This document shows, piece by piece, positions 8,253-16,192 of a stretch of DNA of 51,826 bases (the stretch's first letter is position 1; each line of letters opens with the position of its first letter). A model generated the notes under the pieces. The model did no database searches, had not been told where the DNA came from, and saw only the letters and a list, made by a program, of their open reading frames with translations. The DNA comes from Isoptericola sp042668085 (GTDB lineage: Bacteria; Actinomycetota; Actinomycetes; Actinomycetales; Cellulomonadaceae), in assembly GCF_042668085.1 (NCBI RefSeq), contig NZ_JBHVBO010000011.1:1-51826 (forward strand). The letters run 5' to 3'. A program made the translations under genes and the position numbers.

Positions 8253-8608
8253 GGGTGACCTCCGGTTCACGTGCTCGTGACGGTTCTCGCAGCCTAGTGG
8301 AATCGGGGCCGGACGTGACGACGATCACCCCCTCCACCTCCCTCCACGACGCCCCCGAGGACGGTGGTCGGGTCTGCGCGACGCCTCGCGGGTCCTGACG
8401 GCGCCCCGCACGACACGCGCCCGGCGGCCGGCCCTCCACCGCCGCTCCACCGGAGGTCCCGCTCGCCCAAGGCGCCTGACCTGCGGCGATGTGTGGGGAC
8501 TGTGGGGAGAGGGGGTGAGATGGGGAGAACTCCCCACGTTTGGCCGCGCCCGGTGGAGGAAAGTGGAGTAGCGTGGAGGCTGCGGGAGCGCGAGGGGAGG
8601 TGCGAGCC
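8253..8608. promoter_or_regulatory. Divergent moxR/mraZ control region
   Basis: This 356-base gap holds no gene. On the moxR side TAGGCT (minus, 8296-8291) is a likely -10 box. GTGGAG motifs occur on the minus strand at 8332-8337 and 8342-8347 (10-base period) and at 8434-8439 and 8445-8450. On the mraZ side are TGGGGA at 8494, 8503 and 8521 and the GTGGAG array described separately. TGGGGAGAACTCCCCA (8521-8536) is a perfect inverted repeat with an AA centre. Confidence 0.65.
8553..8578 (+). promoter_or_regulatory. MraZ-box array upstream of mraZ
   Basis: Three direct GTGGAG repeats begin at 8553, 8563 and 8573, exactly 10 bases apart, ending 30 bases before the mraZ start. MraZ is known to bind tandem G-rich hexamers about one helical turn apart upstream of its own gene. 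TAGCGT (8569-8574) overlaps the array and may be the -10 box. Autoregulation of the cluster is inferred. Confidence 0.75.
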
Positions 8609-9079
8609 GTGGCAGGTCTGGAGGACACGTTTCCGGGGGCCGGGCTGCTGCTCGGCACCTACACCCCCAAGCTCGACGAGAAGGGCCGGCTCATCCTCCC
8701 CGCGAAGTTCCGTGCCCGTCTCGCTCCCGGCCTCGTCATGACGAGGGGGCAGGAGCGCTGCCTCTTCCTCCTCCCGATGGACGAGTTCGGCCGCATGTAC
8801 GAGCAGGTGCGGCAGGCCCCCGTGACCAGCCGGCAGGCGCGCGACTACCTGCGCGTGTTCCTGTCGGGTGCCAGCGACGAGCTGCCGGACAAGCAGGGGC
8901 GGGTCGTCATCCCGGCCGCCCTGCGCGCGTACGCCGGCCTCGACCGGGACGTCGCCGTGATCGGCGCCGGCACCCGCGTGGAGGTCTGGGACCGCACCAC
9001 CTGGGAGACCTACCTGGCCGAGCAGGAGTCCTCGTACTCCGAGACGTCCGAGCAGATCTTCCCGGACCTGCAGTTCTGA
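8609..9079 (+). CDS. mraZ: Transcriptional regulator MraZ
   Basis: A 156-residue protein with the two AbrB-like MraZ half-repeats: GTYTPKLDEKGRLILPAKFR (about 16-35) and the later ELPDKQGRVVIPAALRAYAGL, each carrying the D-x-x-GR core. MraZ forms a ring that binds tandem DNA boxes and controls the division and cell-wall cluster. The GTG at 8609 follows GGGGAGG with an 8-base spacer. This gives about 13 residues before the usual start (MFLGTY in most relatives, GLLLGTY here); no closer start exists because the M is replaced. First gene of the dcw cluster. Confidence 0.93.
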   Translation: MAGLEDTFPGAGLLLGTYTPKLDEKGRLILPAKFRARLAPGLVMTRGQERCLFLLPMDEFGRMYEQVRQAPVTSRQARDYLRVFLSGASDELPDKQGRVVIPAALRAYAGLDRDVAVIGAGTRVEVWDRTTWETYLAEQESSYSETSEQIFPDLQF

Positions 9080-9091
9080 GCCGGCACGACC

Positions 9092-9134
9092 GAGGCAGCA
9101 CAGGGCCAGCGCAGAGGCAGCACAGAGGCAGTAC
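9092..9134 (+). repeat. Direct repeats in the mraZ-rsmH spacer
   Basis: GAGGCAGCACAG occurs at 9092-9103 and 9114-9125, and a third partial GAGGCAGTAC follows at 9125. The 227-base spacer 9080-9306 has no gene; it also contains the hairpin at 9198-9222. Function unknown. Confidence 0.5.
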
Positions 9135-9197
9135 CGACAACCGCACAGCAGGAACGCAGTGACGGGCCCCGCACGACGAGGCCTCCTCCCGCGAGGG

Positions 9198-9222
9198 TCT
9201 GGCGCACTTCCCCGGCGCCAGA
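9198..9222 (+). promoter_or_regulatory. Hairpin in the rsmH leader
   Basis: TCTGGCGC (9198-9205) pairs perfectly with GCGCCAGA (9215-9222) around a 9-base loop, about 85 bases before rsmH. There is no T-tract, so it is more likely an RNA-processing or attenuation element than a simple terminator. Confidence 0.4.
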
Positions 9223-9306
9223 ACGGCGCGGAGGGAGACCTGGCCGGGCGGGGCCCCGGCGACCAGACCGGCACGAGCCGGCACGAGCACGAGAGGAGGA
9301 GCACCG

Positions 9307-10359
9307 ATGAGCACACCGGACGACGCGCGACCCGCGGGCGACCGCCACCTGCCCGTGCTGCTGCAGCGGTGCGTCGACCTCCTCGCGCCGGCGCTCGCCG
9401 AGCCCGGGAGCGTGCTGGTCGACTGCACGCTGGGCATGGGGGGCCACACCGAGGCGGTGCTGGAGCAGGTCCCGACCGCCCGGGTCGTGGGGATCGACCG
9501 CGACACCCAGGCGCTGCGCCTCGCCGGCGAGCGGCTCTCCCGCTTCGGCGACCGGTTCACCCCGGTGCACGCGGTCTACGACGAGATCGGCGAGGTCGTC
9601 GCGGGGCTCGGGCTGGACGGCGTCCAGGGCGTCCTCATGGACCTGGGGGTCTCGTCGCTGCAGCTCGACGAGTCCGGACGGGGCTTCGCCTACGCCCAGG
9701 ACGCCCCGCTCGACATGCGGATGGACCAGACGCGCGGCGCCACCGCGGCCGACGTCCTCAACACCTACGACGAGCGTGACCTCGCCCGGGTGCTGCGCGA
9801 GTACGGCGAGGAGCGGTTCGCGCCGCGCATCGCCCGCGCGATCGTCCGGCGCCGCGAGGAGCGGCCGTGGGAGCGGACGGGGGAGCTCGCGGACCTGGTG
9901 CGCGCGTCCATCCCGGCCGCCGCCCGCAAGACCGGCGGCAACCCGTCCAAGAGGACGTTCCAGGCGCTGCGGATCGAGGTGAACGGCGAGCTCGAGGTGC
10001 TCGAGCGCGCCGTGCCCGCCGCGATCGAGACGCTGGCCGTCGGCGGGCGGATCGTCGTCGAGTCCTACCAGTCGCTGGAGGACCGGATCGTCAAGCGGGC
10101 CGTCGCGCGCGGGACGACGTCGAGCGCCCCTCCCGGCCTGCCCGTCGAGCCCGAGACGCACAAGCCCTACCTCGAGGCCCTCACGCGGGGCGCCGAGGAG
10201 GCGGACGAGGCCGAGCTCGAGCGCAACCCGCGCGCCGCGTCCGTCCGCCTGCGGGCCGCCCGACGGGTCCGGCCCACCCCCGACCACATGCGTCCCGCCA
10301 CGCCTCGCCCGCAACCTCGCCCGCACCCCCGTTCGCACACCAAGGAGGACCGCCGATGA
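9307..10359 (+). CDS. rsmH: 16S rRNA (cytosine1402-N4)-methyltransferase
   Basis: A 350-residue enzyme that uses S-adenosylmethionine to N4-methylate C1402 in 16S rRNA. The N-terminal HLPVLLQRCVDLL, the nucleotide loop DCTLGMGGHTEAVL (about 39-52), DLGVSSLQLDE.GRGF and MDLGVSSLQ, SKRTFQALRIEVN and ESYQSLEDRIVK segments are all conserved in RsmH. The ATG at 9307 follows GAGAGGAGG with a 7-base spacer. The C-terminus has an extra Pro/Arg-rich tail. The stop overlaps the ftsL start (ATGA). Confidence 0.95.
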   Translation: MSTPDDARPAGDRHLPVLLQRCVDLLAPALAEPGSVLVDCTLGMGGHTEAVLEQVPTARVVGIDRDTQALRLAGERLSRFGDRFTPVHAVYDEIGEVVAGLGLDGVQGVLMDLGVSSLQLDESGRGFAYAQDAPLDMRMDQTRGATAADVLNTYDERDLARVLREYGEERFAPRIARAIVRRREERPWERTGELADLVRASIPAAARKTGGNPSKRTFQALRIEVNGELEVLERAVPAAIETLAVGGRIVVESYQSLEDRIVKRAVARGTTSSAPPGLPVEPETHKPYLEALTRGAEEADEAELERNPRAASVRLRAARRVRPTPDHMRPATPRPQPRPHPRSHTKEDRR

Positions 10360-10787
10360 GCGCCCTGCGTGCCCCCGCCACCCCAGGGACCCGCCCCGCC
10401 GCGGCACCCCGCCGTGCGCCGCTGACCTCGTTGCCGGGCGGTGCCGCGGACCGTGGCCGTCGTCTCGACGCGGTCCGCGCGCCCCTCCAGGCGACGTCGG
10501 GCGTCCCGTTCCTCGTGCTGTGCGCGGTGATCCTCGCCGCCGCCCTGCTGGCGGCCCTGCTCCTCAACACGTCGATGGCGCGCGGCTCGTACGAGGCGTC
10601 GCGGCTGCAGGCCGAGGTCGGGCAGGTGGCGCAGGACGTCCAGACCCAGCAGGAGAAGCTCCGTGCCGCGGAGGCGTCGCTGGCGGAGCGCGCCACGAAG
10701 CTCGGGATGGTCCCCGCCGAGGACCCGACGATGATCAGCGTCGAGAAGCGCGCGAAGGTCGGGATCGGCGACACGGAGACGCCGTGA
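10356..10787 (+). CDS. ftsL: Cell division protein FtsL-like
   Basis: A 143-residue bitopic protein: a ~45-residue cytoplasmic tail, one membrane helix (about 50-71, PFLVLCAVILAAALLAALLL) and an extracytoplasmic coiled-coil (about 75-115, LQAEVGQVAQDVQTQQEKLRA). Sequence identity to known FtsL is low, but size, topology and place between rsmH and ftsI identify it. FtsL joins FtsB/DivIC and FtsQ to activate FtsW-FtsI. The ATG follows GGAGG; the stop overlaps the ftsI GTG (GTGA). Confidence 0.88.
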   Translation: MSALRAPATPGTRPAAAPRRAPLTSLPGGAADRGRRLDAVRAPLQATSGVPFLVLCAVILAAALLAALLLNTSMARGSYEASRLQAEVGQVAQDVQTQQEKLRAAEASLAERATKLGMVPAEDPTMISVEKRAKVGIGDTETP

Positions 10788-12937
10788 CCGGGCGGACGCC
10801 CCCGGCGCGCGGGGGTGCGCGCAGCGGCGGCTCGGGCGCGGGCTCCGGCGGACGCTCGGCGGGTGGGCGCTCGCCCGGTGGACGCTCGGCCGGCGGGCGC
10901 GCGACACGCCCGGGCCCGGCGCGCACGACCCGGTCCCCGGCCCCGCAGACTCGAGGGGTGAGCACCTCCCGTACCGCGAACGGCTCGGCGCCGCGTCCGG
11001 CCGCGCGTCCCGGCACGGGGTCGACGTCGCGCTCGACCTCACGCTCGACGTCGCGCTCGACGGGCCGTGGCACGACGCCGCGGTCCGGCGCGGTGCGCGG
11101 GCCGACGGGTCGGACCACCGTCCGTGGCGGCGGCGCCCCCCCGCGCCCGCGCGGCGGAACCGCGAGCCGGGGGCGTCCGGGCGACCCCGGGCGCCGGCAG
11201 CGCTGGATCATGGTCGTCGCGGCGCTCGTGCTCACGGTCTTCGTGGGCCGGCTGGTCCAGGTGCAGATCTTCCAGGGGCCGGCGCTCGCGGCGAAGGCGC
11301 AGGAGGCGCGGACCACGCACGCGGTCGAGCTCGCCCACCGCGGCGACATCGTGGACACGAACGGACGCGTGCTCGCGACGTCCGTCGACCGGTACACGAT
11401 CTCGGCCGACACGCTCGCCATCCAGGGCTTCCAGGGCGGCCAGCGCGTGGACACGGCCACGGGCAGGGCCGTGCAGGACGGCGCGCTCGGCATCGCGCAG
11501 CTCCTCGCGCCGGTCCTCGACGAGGACCCCGCGGAGCTCGCCGCGAAGCTCAACGGGGACGACCGGTACGTGATCCTCAAGCGCAACGCGGTGCCGGAGG
11601 TGCAGCGGGCGATCGCCAAGCTCGACCTGCAGGCCTACATCCGCACCGAGCTCACCTCGCGCCGCACCTATCCCGCGGGGGTCGTCGCCGGCACGCTCGT
11701 CGGCTTCGTGGACCGCGACCAGGTGGGGCGGGGCGGGCTCGAGCGCGCCTACGAGGACGTGCTCGCGGGCGCCGACGGCCAGGTCACCTACGAGCGGGGC
11801 CGTGACGGTGTCCCGATCCCGGGCTCCGAGCGGGACGCCACCGAGGCCGTGGCCGGCAGCGACGTGCAGCTCACGATCGACTCCGACGTCCAGTGGAAGG
11901 CGGAGGAGCTGCTCGACGACGCGGTCTCCAAGACCGGGGCGAAGTACGCCATGGCGGTCGTGGAGGACGTGCGCACGGGCGAGGTGCTCGCGGTGGCCGA
12001 CTCGGGCGACGTCGACCCCAACGACCGCTCGACGTCCGCCGTGGCCAACGGCTCCCGCGCCGTCAAGGACGTCTTCGAGCCCGGCTCCACGGGCAAGGTG
12101 ATCACGATGGCGGCGGCCCTCGAGGAGGGCTACTGGACGCCCGCCAGCCAGTTCCGCGTGCCGTACCGGTACACCACGCCCAACGGCGAGACGTTCAAGG
12201 ACTCCCACGAGCACCCGGAGCAGCGGCTGACGCTCGCCGGCGTGCTGGCGCACTCCTCGAACACCGGCACGGTGCAGATCGGCGAGAAGATCCCGCTCGA
12301 CGTCCGCTACGACTACCTCGGCAAGTTCGGGTTCGGGAACCCCACCGGCCTCGGGCTGCCGGGCGAGTCGGCGGGCATCCTGCCCTCGGAGCAGACGCTG
12401 GCGCACGACGCGCGCACCCCGTACACGATCCTGTTCGGGCAGGGCGTGGCGGTGAACGCGATGCAGGCGACGCAGGTCTTCTCGACGATCGCCAACGGCG
12501 GGGTCCGGGTGGAGCCCAGCCTGGTGGCCGGCACGCGCGCGCCCGACGGGACGTTCACGCCGGCCGAGGCCCCCCGGACGGACCGGGTCGTCTCCGAGAA
12601 GACGGCGTCCTCGGTGATGCGGATGATGGAGTCGGTCGTGGGGGAGGAGGGCACTGCCGCCAACGCGCGGGTGCCCGGCTACCGCGTGGCCGGCAAGACC
12701 GGTACCGCCCAGATGTGGACCGGGTCCGGGACCACCTACATGGCGTCGTTCATCGGCGTCGCGCCCGCCGACGACCCCCGGTACACGGTGTCGGTCTTCC
12801 TGCGCAGCCCGCAGTCGTCGATCTACGGTGGCGTGGTGGCCGCGCCCGTCTTCAGCGACCTCATGGGGTACACGCTGCAGAAGATGGACGTGCCGCCGAG
12901 CTCGACGCCGTTCAAGTCCTACGACCTCACATGGTGA
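10784..12937 (+). CDS. ftsI: Septal penicillin-binding protein (FtsI/PBP3)
   Basis: A 717-residue class B PBP that crosslinks septal peptidoglycan. A ~140-residue disordered Gly/Ser/Arg/Pro-rich cytoplasmic tail precedes a membrane helix starting at W141 (IMVVAALVLTVFVG). The dimerisation domain follows, then the transpeptidase domain with SxxK = STGK (S435-K438), SxN = SSN (491-493) and KTG (638-640, AGKTGTAQ). The tail is longer than in most FtsI and contains a 12-base tandem repeat. The GTG start overlaps the ftsL stop. The partner glycosyltransferase FtsW is encoded downstream. Confidence 0.95.
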   Translation: MTGRTPPARGGARSGGSGAGSGGRSAGGRSPGGRSAGGRATRPGPARTTRSPAPQTRGVSTSRTANGSAPRPAARPGTGSTSRSTSRSTSRSTGRGTTPRSGAVRGPTGRTTVRGGGAPPRPRGGTASRGRPGDPGRRQRWIMVVAALVLTVFVGRLVQVQIFQGPALAAKAQEARTTHAVELAHRGDIVDTNGRVLATSVDRYTISADTLAIQGFQGGQRVDTATGRAVQDGALGIAQLLAPVLDEDPAELAAKLNGDDRYVILKRNAVPEVQRAIAKLDLQAYIRTELTSRRTYPAGVVAGTLVGFVDRDQVGRGGLERAYEDVLAGADGQVTYERGRDGVPIPGSERDATEAVAGSDVQLTIDSDVQWKAEELLDDAVSKTGAKYAMAVVEDVRTGEVLAVADSGDVDPNDRSTSAVANGSRAVKDVFEPGSTGKVITMAAALEEGYWTPASQFRVPYRYTTPNGETFKDSHEHPEQRLTLAGVLAHSSNTGTVQIGEKIPLDVRYDYLGKFGFGNPTGLGLPGESAGILPSEQTLAHDARTPYTILFGQGVAVNAMQATQVFSTIANGGVRVEPSLVAGTRAPDGTFTPAEAPRTDRVVSEKTASSVMRMMESVVGEEGTAANARVPGYRVAGKTGTAQMWTGSGTTYMASFIGVAPADDPRYTVSVFLRSPQSSIYGGVVAAPVFSDLMGYTLQKMDVPPSSTPFKSYDLTW
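11021..11068 (+). repeat. 12-bp tandem repeat in ftsI (STSR)n
   Basis: Four 12-base units begin at 11021, 11033, 11045 and 11057. Units 1 and 3 are identical (TCGACGTCGCGC); units 2 and 4 differ slightly. They encode S-T-S-R three times and then S-T-G-R in the cytoplasmic tail. Because 12 is a multiple of 3, copy changes would keep the frame. Confidence 0.85.
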
Positions 12938-13054
12938 GCCGGCGGTGAGCAGGTGGTGAGCGGCCGGGCGAGCGACCCGGCGAGCATCCGCCCGAGGTCC
13001 GTGACGGTTCTCATGCCGGGCACCCTGGGTGCCGGGCCCGCAGCACGCAGACGG

Positions 13055-13070
13055 TAGGTTCTTCTCCGTG
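13055..13070 (+). promoter_or_regulatory. Leaderless-type promoter at murE
   Basis: TAGGTT (13055-13060) ends 7 bases before the GTG at 13068 and no ribosome-binding site is present. A -10 box this close means transcription would begin at or next to the start codon. It lies in the 130-base gap after ftsI and suggests an internal promoter. Confidence 0.6.
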
Positions 13071-14711
13071 ACATCCCCGCTTCCCCGTATCCGGCCCGCG
13101 GGCACGACGCCCCGGCGGGTGCGGGACCTCGCCCTGACCTTCGGGCTCGAGGTGACGACACCGGCGGCACCGGACGAGGCCGGCCCTCGTCCGCAGGTCC
13201 CCGCCGACGTCGTCGTCACCTCGGTCGCGTCCGACAACCGCGTGGTCGCAGGCGGCGACCTGTTCGTCGCCCTGCCCGGCGCGCACGCCCACGGCGCGCG
13301 GTTCGCCGCCGACGCCGTGGCCCGCGGGGCCCGCGCCGTGCTCACCGACGAGGCCGGCGCCGCCGCCCTCGCGGCCGGGCCGGACGCCCTCGACCCGGCG
13401 GTGCCGGTGCTGGTCGCGGACGACCCGCGCGCGGTGCTCGGCCCCGTCGCGGCCTGGGTGTACGGCGAGCCCGCCGAGCACCTCATGACCTTCGGCGTCA
13501 CCGGCACGAACGGCAAGACGACGACGACGTACCAGGTCGACCACCTGCTGCGGGCCCTCGGCTGGACCGGCGGCCTGATCGGCACGGTCGAGATGCGCGC
13601 GGGCGACACGGTGCTGCCGAGCCGGCTCACCACCCCGGAGGCCGCGGACCTGCAGGCGCTGCTCGCCGCCATGTGCGAGGCGGAGGTGCGCACGCTGGCG
13701 ATGGAGGTGTCCTCCCACTCGCTGTCGATGCACCGCGTCGACGGCATCGAGTTCGGCGTGGTCGGGTTCACCAACCTCAGCCAGGACCACCTCGACTTCC
13801 ACGGCGACCTGCAGTCGTACTTCGACGCGAAGGCGTCCCTGTTCACGCCCGAGCACGCGCGCCGCGGCGTCGTCGTGGTCGACGACGCGTGGGGCGAGCG
13901 CATGGCGGCGGCCGCGCGGGTGCCCGTCGCGACGCTGCGCACCCGCGCCGCGCGAGAGGGCGAGGAGGCGGCGGACTGGACCGTCACCGAGGTCGCACCG
14001 CACGGCACCGGCTCCGCGTTCACGCTCACCCACGCCGACGGACGCTCCCTGCGCACGTCGACGTCGCTGCCGGGCGGGTTCAACGTGGCCAACGCCGCGC
14101 TGGCCGTCGCCATGGTCCTCGAGGGCGGCGCGCACGTCGAGGACGTGGCCGAGGCCCTCGCCGCGGCCGACGGCCTCTCCGCCGTGGTGCCCGGGCGCAT
14201 GGAGGTCGTCGGCCCGGGCGGGGACGGCCACCCGCGCGTCGTCGTGGACTTCGCGCACAACACCGAGGCCCTCGAGCTCGCGCTCGCGGCCCTGCGCCCG
14301 ACGACGGCCGGCCGGCTCGTCGTCGTCTTCGGCGCCACCGGCGACCGCGACAAGGGCAAGCGGCCTGCGATGGGCGCCGCCGCCGTCGCGGGCGCGGACG
14401 TCGTCGTCGTCACCGACGACGACCCGCACGGCGAGGACGCCGCCGCCGTGCGCGCCGCGGTGCTCGAGGGGGCCCGCGCCGCCCGCGACGCGGCGCGCGA
14501 GTCCGGCCGCGACGTCATCGTGACCGAGGCCGCCCCGCGCGCGACCGCCATCGAGAGGGCCGTGCTCGACGCGGGGGCGGGCGACACCGTCCTCGTGGCG
14601 GGCCGCGGCCACGAGACCATCCAGGAGGTCGCGGGCGTCGACCTCGAGCTCGACGACCGGGACGAGGCCCGCCGCGCGCTGCAGCGGCGGCACGAGAGGA
14701 CCACCGCATGA
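13068..14711 (+). CDS. murE: UDP-MurNAc-tripeptide ligase MurE
   Basis: A 547-residue Mur ligase that adds the third, diamino residue to UDP-MurNAc-dipeptide in the cytoplasm. The ATP loop is GTNGKTTTT (K150 in the Walker lysine position), followed by EVSSHSL, the FTNLSQDHLDFH segment and VDFAHNTEALE. The substrate motif that is DNPR in meso-diaminopimelate enzymes reads DDDPHGED (450-457), which points to lysine or ornithine instead. The GTG at 13068 is preferred; an ATG at 13029 would add 13 residues upstream of the -10 box. The stop overlaps the murF start. Confidence 0.93.
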   Translation: MTSPLPRIRPAGTTPRRVRDLALTFGLEVTTPAAPDEAGPRPQVPADVVVTSVASDNRVVAGGDLFVALPGAHAHGARFAADAVARGARAVLTDEAGAAALAAGPDALDPAVPVLVADDPRAVLGPVAAWVYGEPAEHLMTFGVTGTNGKTTTTYQVDHLLRALGWTGGLIGTVEMRAGDTVLPSRLTTPEAADLQALLAAMCEAEVRTLAMEVSSHSLSMHRVDGIEFGVVGFTNLSQDHLDFHGDLQSYFDAKASLFTPEHARRGVVVVDDAWGERMAAAARVPVATLRTRAAREGEEAADWTVTEVAPHGTGSAFTLTHADGRSLRTSTSLPGGFNVANAALAVAMVLEGGAHVEDVAEALAAADGLSAVVPGRMEVVGPGGDGHPRVVVDFAHNTEALELALAALRPTTAGRLVVVFGATGDRDKGKRPAMGAAAVAGADVVVVTDDDPHGEDAAAVRAAVLEGARAARDAARESGRDVIVTEAAPRATAIERAVLDAGAGDTVLVAGRGHETIQEVAGVDLELDDRDEARRALQRRHERTTA

Positions 14712-16192
14712 TCGCGCTGACCGCCGCCGACGTCGCCGAGGCGACCGGGGGACGGCTGCACGCCGACGCCGCCACGCCCGTGACCGGGCCCGTCGTCGTG
14801 GACTCCCGCCGCGTGGAGGCCGGGGGGCTGTTCGTCGCGCTGCCCGGCGAGCGGGTCGACGGGCACGACTTCGCCCGCGGCGCCGTCGAGGCCGGCGCCG
14901 CGCTGGTCCTGGCCGCCCGCGAGCTCGAGGGCGTGCCGACCGTCGTCGTCGACGACGTCCAGGCCGCGCTGGGGGAGCTCGCCCGCGTCGTCCTGGCGCG
15001 CGTGCGGGCGGCCGGCGACCTGCGGGTCGTGGCCGTCACCGGCTCGGTGGGCAAGACCACCACCAAGGACCTGCTCGGCCAGCTCCTCGCCGACCTGCTG
15101 CCGGACGGCGTCGCGCCCGAGGACGGCCTGGTGGTGCCCACCGGGTCGTTCAACAACGAGGTCGGCCTGCCGCTGACCGTGCTGCGCGTCACCGAGGCCA
15201 CGAGGTTCCTCGTGCTGGAGATGGGCGCGGACGGGCCCGGCAACATCGCCTACCTCACGCGGATCACGCCGCCCGACGTCGGCATCGTGCTCGCCGTCGG
15301 CGTGGCCCACGTGGGCAAGTTCGGCTCGGTCGAGGCGATCGCGCGCACCAAGGGCGAGATGGTCTCGGGCGTCGTGCCGGGCGGCACCGTCGTGCTCAAC
15401 GCCGACGACCAGCGCGTCGCGGCCATGGCGTCGCTCGCGACCCCCGAGCACACCGTCACCACGTTCGGCACCATCTCGTCGGCCGACGTGCGCGCCGCCG
15501 ACGTCGAGGTGGACGCCTCCGGCCGGGCGACGTTCGGGCTCGCGGTGTCGGGCGGCCACGACCAGGGCGACCCCGCACCCGTGGCCCTGCGCCTCGTGGG
15601 CGCGCACCACGTGAGCAACGCCCTCGCCGCGGCCGCGGCGGTCCTCGCGCTCGGCGGCGCCACGCCCGCCGTGACCAGGCGGGTGGCCGAGGGCCTGTCC
15701 CGCGCGACGCCCGTCAGCCCGCACCGGATGGCCGTCACCGAGCGCCCGGACGGCGTCACGGTCGTGGACGACGCATACAACGCCAACCCGGACTCCATGC
15801 GCGCCGCGCTGCGGGCGCTCGCCGTCATGGCGGGCCGCACGCGCCGATCCGTCGCCGTGCTGGGCGAGATGCTCGAGCTCGGGGACGGGTCGCGCGCGGC
15901 GCACGACGAGATCGGCCGCCTCGTGGTGCGATTGAACGTCAAACTCCTCGTCGTCGTCGGCGACGGGGCGTACCACATCCACGAGGGGGCCCTGCAGGAG
16001 GGCTCCTGGGGAGAGGAGTCGGTGTTCGTGCCTGACCTCGACGCCGCGCGCGCGGTGCTCGCCGAGGCGCTCGAGCCGGGCGACGTCGTCCTCGTGAAGT
16101 CCTCCCTCGGGTCCGGCCTGTGGCGGCTCGGTGACGAGCTCGCCGCGGGCGGGCCGGCCGTGCACGACGCCGCGTCGGAGGTCGCCCCGTGA
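14708..16192 (+). CDS. murF: UDP-MurNAc-tripeptide--D-Ala-D-Ala ligase
   Basis: A 494-residue Mur ligase that joins D-Ala-D-Ala to the tripeptide precursor. N-terminal domain features include VVDSRRVEAGGLFVALPGERVDGHDF; the ATP loop is GSVGKTTTKDLL; NNEVGLPLTVL and the C-terminal VVDDAYNANPDSMRAAL with AVLGEMLELG are typical of MurF. The ATG overlaps the murE stop (ATGA) after GAGAGG; the stop overlaps the mraY GTG. No ddl (D-Ala-D-Ala ligase) gene is present in the cluster. Confidence 0.96.
   Translation: MIALTAADVAEATGGRLHADAATPVTGPVVVDSRRVEAGGLFVALPGERVDGHDFARGAVEAGAALVLAARELEGVPTVVVDDVQAALGELARVVLARVRAAGDLRVVAVTGSVGKTTTKDLLGQLLADLLPDGVAPEDGLVVPTGSFNNEVGLPLTVLRVTEATRFLVLEMGADGPGNIAYLTRITPPDVGIVLAVGVAHVGKFGSVEAIARTKGEMVSGVVPGGTVVLNADDQRVAAMASLATPEHTVTTFGTISSADVRAADVEVDASGRATFGLAVSGGHDQGDPAPVALRLVGAHHVSNALAAAAAVLALGGATPAVTRRVAEGLSRATPVSPHRMAVTERPDGVTVVDDAYNANPDSMRAALRALAVMAGRTRRSVAVLGEMLELGDGSRAAHDEIGRLVVRLNVKLLVVVGDGAYHIHEGALQEGSWGEESVFVPDLDAARAVLAEALEPGDVVLVKSSLGSGLWRLGDELAAGGPAVHDAASEVAP

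Noticed and set aside
8253..8270. A GTG start for moxR at 8270
   Set aside because: The GGAGG at 8259-8263 would then be inside the gene; it sits 6 bases before the GTG at 8252, which is preferred.
11039..16165. A 1708-codon minus-strand open frame across ftsI, murE and murF
   Set aside because: It is a high-GC shadow of well-identified plus-strand genes; its translation is repetitive Arg/Val/His-rich sequence with no domain.
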